Shown here: one piece after another, positions 57,986 to 64,000 of the stretch | Numbering within the stretch: position 1 is the stretch's first letter | Layout of the letters: every line of letters starts with the position of its first letter | Made by a program: the position numbers and the translations under genes | Assembly (NCBI RefSeq): GCF_002105755.1 | Contig: NZ_CP020821.1 | Location: forward strand, 3,782,001 to 3,846,000 | Reading direction: 5' to 3' | Length of the DNA stretch: 64,000 bases | Source: Mycobacterium colombiense CECT 3035 | GTDB lineage: Bacteria > Actinomycetota > Actinomycetes > Mycobacteriales > Mycobacteriaceae | The notes under the pieces: generated by a model | The model's database searches: none | Told to the model about the DNA's origin: nothing | The model's input: only the letters and a program-made list of their open reading frames with translations

Positions 57986-59890
57986 ATGCGTAACGCGCTG
58001 GCCACCCTCGGCCAGATGGCTTTAGCGGTGCTGGTCGCGGTGGCCGTCGCGGTTATCTCGCTGGTCGCCATCTCCCGGGTGCAGTGGCCGGCGTTCCCGT
58101 CCTCCAATCAACTGCACGCGCTGACCACCGTCGGGCAGGTCGGCTGCCTGGCCGGGCTGGTCGCCGTCGGCTGGGGGGGGCGGCGCTGCACGCGTCCCCG
58201 CGGGCGGCTGCTGACCCAACTCGCCGGGCTGGTCTTCGTGTCCGCGTTCACCGTCGTGACGCTGGGCATGCCGCTGGGGGCGACCAAGCTGTACCTGTTC
58301 GGCATCTCCGTCGACCAGCAGTTCCGCACCGAATACCTGACCCGCCTGGCCGACAGCCCCGCCCTGCGCGACATGACCTATCTCGGGCTGCCGCCCTACT
58401 ACCCGCCGGGCTGGTTCTGGATCGGCGGACGCGCCGCCGCGCTGGGCGGGGCGCCGGCCTGGGAGGTCTTCAAGCCCTGGGCCATCACCTCGATCACGAT
58501 CGCGGTCGCGGTCGCGCTGGTGCTGTGGTGGCGGATGGTCCGCTTCGAATACGCGCTGATCGTCACCACCGCGACCGCCGCGGTGACGCTGGCCTACGGC
58601 TCCCCCGAGCCCTACTCGGCGATGATCACCGTGCTGTTGCCGCCGATGCTGGTGCTGACCTGGTCGGGTCTGCGCGCCGGTGACCGGCCGGACGCTCCCG
58701 CCCGCGCGGGCTGGGGCGCGGTGATCGCCGCCGGGCTGTTTCTGGGCTGGACCGCCACCTGGTACACGCTGCTGTTCGGGCTCAGCGCGTTCACCGTCGG
58801 GGTGATGGCCCTGTGGCTGGCCGGCGTGCGCTGGCGGCGGAACCGGAAGGACGGCGGCCTCAAAGCCGCCCTCGATCCGCTGCGGCGGTTGGCCGTCATC
58901 GCCGGCATCGCCCTGGCGATCGCCTGCACGACCTGGTTGCCGTTCCTGGTGCGAGCGATGCACAGCCCGATCAGCAACTCCGGCAGCGCCATGCACTACC
59001 TGCCCGCCGACGGCGCTGAGTTGACCTTCCCGATGCTGCAGTTCACGCTGCTGGGCGTCGTCTGCCTGATCGGCACCCTGTGGCTGGTATTACGGGCCCG
59101 GTCGTCGGTGCGCGCGGGCGCCCTGGCCATCGGCGTGCTGGCGATCTACCTGTGGTCGCTGCTGTCGATGCTCACCACGCTGGCGCGCACCACCCTGTTG
59201 TCGTTCCGGCTGCAGCCGACCCTGAGTGTGCTGCTGGTCGCCGCCGGGGCGTTCGGCTTCCTCGAGGCGGCGCGGGTGTTGTCCGCGCGGCGGCGCGCGG
59301 TGCTCCCGGCGGCCGGCGCCGTGGGCCTGGCCGCCGCCATCGCGTTCAGCCAGGACATCCCCGACGTGCTGCGGCCCGACCTCACCATCGCCTACACCGA
59401 CACCGACGGTCACGGGCAGCGCGGCGACCGCCGCCCGCCCAGCGCCGAGAAGTTCTACGCCACTCTCGATCACGCCATCACGCAGGTGACCGGCAAGCCG
59501 CGCGACCAGACCGTCGTGCTGACCGCCGACTACAGCTTCCTGTCCTTCTACCCGTACTGGGGATTCCAGGGCCTCACGTCGCACTACGCCAACCCGCTCG
59601 CGCAGTTCGACCTGCGGGCCGCGCAGATCAACAAGTGGTCCGACCTCAAGACCGCCGACGAGTTGATCCGCGCCCTGGACACCTGCCCCTGGCCCCCGCC
59701 GACGGTGTTCCTGATGCGCCGCGGCGCGAACGGGAACTACACGCTGCGGCTGGCCGAGGACGTCTACCCCAACCAGCCCAACGTGCGGCGGTATACCGTC
59801 GACCTGCGCGGCGCCCTGTTCGACAATCCGCGTTTCGTCGTCCAAAGCGTCGGCCCATTTGTGCTGGCCATCCGCAAGCCCGGGACGTAA
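57986..59890 (+). CDS. aftA: Arabinofuranosyltransferase AftA
   Basis: A 634-aa GT85 membrane enzyme (Rv3792-like) that adds the first arabinofuranose to the galactan from decaprenyl-phosphoryl-arabinose. About 11-13 helices occupy the first 480 residues. The first extracytoplasmic loop carries [46 protein letters not shown], typical for AftA with the catalytic Asp. The C-terminal about 150 residues, from [13 protein letters not shown] on, are periplasmic. ATG 57986, two bases after the dprE2 stop; embC follows after six bases. Confidence 0.96.
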   Translation: MRNALATLGQMALAVLVAVAVAVISLVAISRVQWPAFPSSNQLHALTTVGQVGCLAGLVAVGWGGRRCTRPRGRLLTQLAGLVFVSAFTVVTLGMPLGATKLYLFGISVDQQFRTEYLTRLADSPALRDMTYLGLPPYYPPGWFWIGGRAAALGGAPAWEVFKPWAITSITIAVAVALVLWWRMVRFEYALIVTTATAAVTLAYGSPEPYSAMITVLLPPMLVLTWSGLRAGDRPDAPARAGWGAVIAAGLFLGWTATWYTLLFGLSAFTVGVMALWLAGVRWRRNRKDGGLKAALDPLRRLAVIAGIALAIACTTWLPFLVRAMHSPISNSGSAMHYLPADGAELTFPMLQFTLLGVVCLIGTLWLVLRARSSVRAGALAIGVLAIYLWSLLSMLTTLARTTLLSFRLQPTLSVLLVAAGAFGFLEAARVLSARRRAVLPAAGAVGLAAAIAFSQDIPDVLRPDLTIAYTDTDGHGQRGDRRPPSAEKFYATLDHAITQVTGKPRDQTVVLTADYSFLSFYPYWGFQGLTSHYANPLAQFDLRAAQINKWSDLKTADELIRALDTCPWPPPTVFLMRRGANGNYTLRLAEDVYPNQPNVRRYTVDLRGALFDNPRFVVQSVGPFVLAIRKPGT

Positions 59891-59896
59891 CCGCTG

Positions 59897-62800
59897 ATGA
59901 GCACCGACACCACGCCACACACGGCCGAAGAACTACCATCTAGCTCCGTGAACGACACGGGAGCCAATCACCGGATCGCCCGGCTGGTTGCTTCCGTCGC
60001 CGGGCTGCTCGGCGTGCTGCTGGCGATCGCCACCCCGCTGCTTCCCGTCGACCAGACCACCGCGCAACTCAACTGGCCGCAGAACGGCATCTTCGGCAGC
60101 GTCGACGCGCCGCTGATCGGCTACGTCGCCACGGATTTGACCATCACCGTCCCGTGCGAGGCCGCCGCCGGACTGGCCGGGCCGGGCAACGCGGGCAAGA
60201 CGGTGTTGCTGTCGACGGTGCCCAAGCAGGCGCCGAAGGCCGTCGACCGGGGACTGCTGATCGTGCGCGCCAACAACGACCTGGTGCTGGTGGTGCGCAA
60301 CGTCCCGGTGGTGACCGCCCCGCTGAGCCAGGTGCTCAGTCCGGCCTGCCAGCGGCTGACCTTCACCGCGCACGCCGACCGCGTCACCGCCGAGTTCGTC
60401 GGCCTGACCCAGGGCCCCAACGCCGAGCATCCCGGCGCGCCGCTGCGCGGCGAGAAGAGCGGCTACGACTTCCGGCCCCAGATCGTCGGCGTCTTCACCG
60501 ATCTGAGCGGACCGGCGCCGTCCGGGCTGCAGTTCTCGGCGACCATCGACACCCGCTACAGCAGCAGCCCCACCCCACTGAAAATGGCGGCGATGATCCT
60601 CGGGCTGGTGCTGACGGCCGCCGCCCTGATCGCGCTGCACATCCTCGACACCGCCGACGGGACCCGGCACCGCCGCTTCCTGCCCGCCCGTTGGTGGTCG
60701 ATCGGCGGGCTGGACGCCCTGGTCATCGGCGTGCTGGTGTGGTGGCATTTCGTCGGCGCCAACACCTCCGACGACGGCTACATCCTGACCATGGCCCGGG
60801 TGTCCGAGCACGCCGGCTACATGGCCAACTACTACCGTTGGTTCGGCACGCCCGAGGCGCCGTTCGGCTGGTACTACGACCTGCTGGCGGTGTGGGCCCA
60901 TGTCAGCACCACCAGCATCTGGATGCGGTTGCCCACCCTGGCGATGGCGCTGACGTGCTGGTGGGTGATCAGCCGTGAGGTGATGCCGCGGCTGGGCCAC
61001 GCCGTCAAACAGAACCGGGCCGCGGCGTGGACGGCGGCGGGCATGTTCCTCGCGGTCTGGCTGCCGCTCGACAACGGGTTGCGCCCCGAGCCGATCATCG
61101 CCCTGGGCATCCTGCTGACCTGGTGCTCGGTGGAGCGCGCGGTGGCCACCAGCCGGCTGTTGCCGGTGGCGATCGCCTGCATCATCGGCGCTCTGACCCT
61201 GTTCTCCGGGCCGACGGGCATCGCCTCGATCGGCGCGCTGCTGGTCGCGATCGGGCCGCTGCGGACCATCCTGCACCGCAGATCCAAACTGTTCGGTGCG
61301 CTGCCACTGGTGGCGCCCCTGCTGGCCGCGGTCACGGTGACCGCGATCCTGATCTTCCGCGACCAGACGCTCGCCGGCGAGATCCAGGCCACCGCGCTCA
61401 AGCGCGCCGTCGGGCCCAGCCTCAGCTGGTTCGACGAGCACCTCCGCTACGAGCGGCTGTTCATGGCCAGCCCCGACGGGTCCGTCGCCCGCCGCTTCGC
61501 CGTGCTGGCGCTGGTGCTGGCGCTCGGGATCACCGTCGCAATGTCGTTGCGCAAAGGCAAGATTCCGGGCACCGCCGCCGGGCCGAGCCGGCGCATCGCC
61601 GGCATCACCATCATCTCGTTCGTGGCGATGATGTTCACGCCCACCAAATGGACCCATCACTTCGGGGTGTTCGCCGGGCTGGCCGGACCGCTGGGCGCGC
61701 TCGCCGCGGTCGCGGTGACCGCCGTGGCGATGCGGTCACGGCGCAACCGCACCGTGTTCGCCGCCGTGGTGCTGTTCCTGGTGGCGTTGTCGTTCGCCAG
61801 CGTCAACGGCTGGTGGTACGTCTCGAATTTCGGTGTGCCGTGGTCGAATGAGTTCCCGGCCTGGCACTACGCCTTCGCCACCGCGCTGCTCGGGTTGACC
61901 GTCGTGGTGCTGCTGCTGGCGGCATGGTTTCACTTCGTGGCCCCGGACTCGAGCCGGTTTCAAGGGCCGCCCAGGACCCGCCTGGGTGCGCGGGCGTCCG
62001 GAATCATCCAGTCCCCCTTGGCAATTGCCACCTGGGTGCTGGTGGTGTTCGAGGTGGCGTCGCTGACCCTGGCGATGACCGACCAGTACCCGGCCTGGTC
62101 GGTCGGCCGGTCCAACCTGCAGGCCCTGACCGGGAAGTCATGCGGACTGGCCGAGGACGTGCTGGTGGAGCAGGACCCCGGCGCCGGGATGCTGACACCG
62201 GTCAACGCGTCGGTGGCCGACGCGCTGGGCGCGGGTCTGTCGGAAGCCTTCACACCCAACGGAATTCCCGCCGACGTGCGCGCCGACCCGGTGATGGAAC
62301 GCCCGGGTGACCGCAGCTTCGTCAACGACGAGGAGAAGACCGGCAGCAACCAGGCCGGCACCGAGGGCGGCACCACCCCCGCGCCGGGGATCAACGGCTC
62401 CTCGGCCCAGCTGCCCTTCAACCTCGACCCCGCGCACACCCCGGTGCTGGGCAGCTGGCGCTCGGGCATCCAGGTGCCCGCGCACCTGCGGTCCAGCTGG
62501 TACCGACTGCCCGCCCGCGACAAGGCGGGGCCGCTGCTGGTGGTCAGCGCCGCCGGGCGCTTCGACCCCCGCGAGGTCCAGGTGCAGTGGGCCACCGACG
62601 ACCAGGCGGCCGCCGGACACGCCAGCGGCTCGTTCCAATTCTCCGACGTGGGCGCGTCGCCGGCGTGGCGCAACCTGCGCCTGCCGATGTCGGCAATTCC
62701 GAGTTCCGCCACCCAGATTCGACTGGTCGCCGACGACGAAGACCTGGCCCCGCAGCACTGGATCGCGCTGACCCCGCCGAGAACTCCGCAGCTGCGCACG

Positions 62801-63175
62801 CTGCAGGACGTGGTGGGCTCCTCCGAGCCGGTGTTCCTGGACTGGCTCGTCGGGCTGGCCTTCCCGTGCCAGCGACCCTTCGGCCATCAGAACGGCGTCG
62901 ACGAGACCCCGAGATGGCGCATCCTGCCCGACCGGTTCGGCGCCGAGGCCAACTCGCCGGTGATGGACAACAACGGCGGCGGCCCGTTGGGTGTCACCGA
63001 GCTGCTGGCCAAGGCGACCACCATGGCCACCTACCTCAAGGACGACTGGTCTCGCGATTGGGGCTCGCTGCAACGGTTGACGCCGTATTACCCCGACGCC
63101 CAACCCGCCCGCCTGCTGCTGGGGACGGCGACGCGCAGCGGGCTGTGGAATCCGGCACCGCTGCGTAAAACCTAG
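59897..63175 (+). CDS. embC: Arabinosyltransferase EmbC
   Basis: A 1092-aa GT53 enzyme, near the M. tuberculosis length, building the arabinan of lipoarabinomannan. One helix precedes a periplasmic domain (from about residue 50 to 225, with VDQTTAQLNWPQNG). The next loop has NTSDDGYILTMARVSEHAGYMANYYRWFG, where the Asp pair at about 292-293 is the GT-C catalytic motif and an ethambutol-determining region. Then follow about 12 further helices and a C-terminal domain from about residue 720 with carbohydrate-binding modules (PVLGSWRSGIQVPAHLRSSWYRLPAR; PTPR-like ends). ATG 59897. It ends at the hairpin 63190-63226; embA does not follow within the window. Confidence 0.97.
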   Translation: MSTDTTPHTAEELPSSSVNDTGANHRIARLVASVAGLLGVLLAIATPLLPVDQTTAQLNWPQNGIFGSVDAPLIGYVATDLTITVPCEAAAGLAGPGNAGKTVLLSTVPKQAPKAVDRGLLIVRANNDLVLVVRNVPVVTAPLSQVLSPACQRLTFTAHADRVTAEFVGLTQGPNAEHPGAPLRGEKSGYDFRPQIVGVFTDLSGPAPSGLQFSATIDTRYSSSPTPLKMAAMILGLVLTAAALIALHILDTADGTRHRRFLPARWWSIGGLDALVIGVLVWWHFVGANTSDDGYILTMARVSEHAGYMANYYRWFGTPEAPFGWYYDLLAVWAHVSTTSIWMRLPTLAMALTCWWVISREVMPRLGHAVKQNRAAAWTAAGMFLAVWLPLDNGLRPEPIIALGILLTWCSVERAVATSRLLPVAIACIIGALTLFSGPTGIASIGALLVAIGPLRTILHRRSKLFGALPLVAPLLAAVTVTAILIFRDQTLAGEIQATALKRAVGPSLSWFDEHLRYERLFMASPDGSVARRFAVLALVLALGITVAMSLRKGKIPGTAAGPSRRIAGITIISFVAMMFTPTKWTHHFGVFAGLAGPLGALAAVAVTAVAMRSRRNRTVFAAVVLFLVALSFASVNGWWYVSNFGVPWSNEFPAWHYAFATALLGLTVVVLLLAAWFHFVAPDSSRFQGPPRTRLGARASGIIQSPLAIATWVLVVFEVASLTLAMTDQYPAWSVGRSNLQALTGKSCGLAEDVLVEQDPGAGMLTPVNASVADALGAGLSEAFTPNGIPADVRADPVMERPGDRSFVNDEEKTGSNQAGTEGGTTPAPGINGSSAQLPFNLDPAHTPVLGSWRSGIQVPAHLRSSWYRLPARDKAGPLLVVSAAGRFDPREVQVQWATDDQAAAGHASGSFQFSDVGASPAWRNLRLPMSAIPSSATQIRLVADDEDLAPQHWIALTPPRTPQLRTLQDVVGSSEPVFLDWLVGLAFPCQRPFGHQNGVDETPRWRILPDRFGAEANSPVMDNNGGGPLGVTELLAKATTMATYLKDDWSRDWGSLQRLTPYYPDAQPARLLLGTATRSGLWNPAPLRKT

Positions 63176-63189
63176 GCGCACAACGAGTT

Positions 63190-63226
63190 CTGCCCCGCTT
63201 CCGGCCGACGGCAGGAAGCGGGGCAG
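63190..63226 (+). terminator. Strong hairpin terminator after embC
   Basis: CTGCCCCGCTTCC (63190-63202) and GGAAGCGGGGCAG (63214-63226) form a perfect 13-bp stem with an 11-base loop. It lies 15 bp after the embC stop and 22 bp before the stop of the convergent small gene, so it can terminate both. No long T-run follows. Confidence 0.85.
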
Positions 63227-63248
63227 ATCACGGCGAGACCGCGTCAGG

Positions 63249-63503
63249 TCATGGCAGGGCGGCGTTGAACGGGTGCGTCAGCGTCCAGCCCGGGTTCAGG
63301 AAGTTGGCGGCGTAATGGCGCACCGGGTGCAGGTGCCCGCTGTGCGGAACGTCGGGGCTAGCGGAGGCGACGGCGGGCATCAGCGACCCGGCGATCGACA
63401 ACCCGATGGCCCCCAGCCCGACGCCCGCGGCGATGCGGAGCTTGGAGACCTTCTTGGTCTCGACGGCGGTCTGGGTGTCTGCGGCGGCGATGCTGTCCTT
63501 CAT
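63249..63503 (-). CDS. Small secreted protein
   Basis: An 84-aa exported protein. After a polar N-terminus (KDSIAAADTQTAVETKKVSKLR) comes a hydrophobic core IAAGVGLGAIGLSIAGSLMPAVA with a likely cut at ASA before SPDV. The mature part is only about 35 residues, His-rich and ending HPFNAALP (HSGHLHPVRHYAANFLNPGWTLTHPFNAALP). The ATG 63503 has AGGAA eight bases upstream. I do not recognise the family. It is convergent with embC and lies where embA follows in M. tuberculosis. It may be a mycobacterial secreted peptide; function unknown. Confidence 0.72.
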   Translation of the reverse strand: MKDSIAAADTQTAVETKKVSKLRIAAGVGLGAIGLSIAGSLMPAVASASPDVPHSGHLHPVRHYAANFLNPGWTLTHPFNAALP

Positions 63504-63699
63504 GGTGGTGATTCCTATCTGCCGTACTTTGCGTATTTGCGTACCTTTTCCACGGGCCGATCGTGATGACCGGCAACACCAGGTTGCGATAGACGGCTTG
63601 CCAGATGGTTCAGAGTTTCTTGCGAAATTCTTGCGTCCCCTGGTTGACCTGCGGCGCAACCCTTGAGGCTGGCAATCCGTGGGGCTACCGTTGCGGCTT

Positions 63700-64000
63700 G
63701 TGGGCGATCTGATGGACATGGCCCGCGCCGAGCGCGCCGACCTCGCCGAATTCCTGGCCACGTTGACGCCGCAGGATTGGGAGGCGCCCACCCTGTGCAC
63801 CCGCTGGAACGTCAAAGACGTTGTCGCGCATGTGATCAGCTATGACGAGCTGGGCGCGCTGGGACTGCTGAGAAGGTTCGCCAAGGGCTGGATCGTGCGA
63901 GCCAACCAGGTGGGCGTCGACGAATTCGGGACCCGCACGCCACAACAGCTACTGGAATTCCTGCGCAACCATCTCGAACCACATGGTCTGCCGGCGGGTT
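63700..64000 (+). CDS. TIGR03083-family maleylpyruvate-isomerase-like protein, 3'-truncated by window edge
   Basis: The first 100 residues of a mycothiol-dependent-type DinB-fold protein: MARAERADLAEFLATLTPQDWEAPTLCTRWNVKDVVAHVISYDELG contains the T-L-C-x-x-W-x-V-x-D-V-x-x-H motif, with a metal-ligand His. It belongs to the same superfamily as the TIGR03086 protein at 42026-42610 but to the TIGR03083 branch. GTG 63700 is the probable start; ATG 63712 is an alternative. The 3' end lies beyond base 64000. The substrate is unknown. It is not an emb gene. Confidence 0.85.
   Translation, partial: MGDLMDMARAERADLAEFLATLTPQDWEAPTLCTRWNVKDVVAHVISYDELGALGLLRRFAKGWIVRANQVGVDEFGTRTPQQLLEFLRNHLEPHGLPAG

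Noticed and set aside
59933..61660. A 575-codon minus-strand frame inside embC
   Set aside because: It is the antisense shadow of EmbC, with His/Gln/Arg/Gly-rich low-complexity composition and no ribosome-binding site.
63249..64000. Start of embA after embC
   Set aside because: The convergent gene is a short secreted protein and the downstream frame has the TIGR03083 motif (TLCTRW...VVAHV), not an Emb N-terminus.

Overview
The window is a 64-kb chromosomal segment of a slow-growing Mycobacterium, most likely of the Mycobacterium avium complex. It is GC-rich and uses many GTG/TTG starts. Gene order from about 16 to 63 kb follows the M. tuberculosis Rv3752c-Rv3793 block with local gains and losses: tadA, tyrA, proZWVX, alkyl sulfatase, lpqH, tcrXY, hisC2, echA21, lipE, bpa, wzt-glfT1-wzm, dprE1-dprE2-aftA-embC. 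DprE1 carries Ala at the position of the benzothiazinone-target Cys, a substitution known from M. avium. Orthologue names rest on my recall of these families and of M. tuberculosis gene order; no search was run.

Layout. 0-7.4 kb: accessory metabolism. A CoA-transferase/flavin-monooxygenase pair sits divergent from a GntR regulator, followed by a tightly coupled operon of sulfotransferase, degenerate alkylsulfatase-like MBL protein, VOC protein and second flavin monooxygenase. 7.4-8.4 kb: DUF2237 and TM2 proteins. 8.7-15.9 kb: an island of exported proteins (GH5-like and GH6 glycosidases, CAP protein, cutinase, lipoprotein) around a type VII-style module made of a 12-codon ORF, a 501-aa mosaic protein and a Cys-rich secreted protein. 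16-22.7 kb: tRNA-Ser(CGA), tadA and its partner, tyrA, the osmoprotectant ABC transporter proXVWZ, a LapA-like protein. 22.7-30 kb: phosphotransferase/histidine-phosphatase pair, methyltransferase, then a five-gene catabolic operon that encodes a TetR regulator and has a palindromic operator at its head.

30-46 kb: SdsA1-type alkyl sulfatase, lpqH, tcrY/tcrX, small membrane proteins, LCM-like methyltransferase, a third phosphotransferase, GNAT, tRNA-Arg and tRNA-Ser(GCT), hisC2, DUF4334, TIGR03086, echA21, lipE, a baeRF-like protein and tRNA-Ser(TGA).

46-63 kb: cell-wall arabinogalactan region. Rv3779-like transferase (galactosamine decoration), Bpa (proteasome activator), Wzt/GlfT1/Wzm (galactan priming and export), an inserted TauD-type dioxygenase, an Rv3788-like Gre factor, an Rv3789-like GtrA protein, DprE1/DprE2 (decaprenyl-P-arabinose), AftA (first arabinose) and EmbC (lipoarabinomannan arabinan). 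embC ends at a strong hairpin and is followed by a small secreted protein and a TIGR03083 gene rather than embA.

No CRISPR array, insertion sequence, prophage or replication origin was seen. No gene-free stretch exceeds 300 bases; the longest are about 231 bp (8440-8670) and 196 bp (63504-63699), and I see only possible promoters in them.
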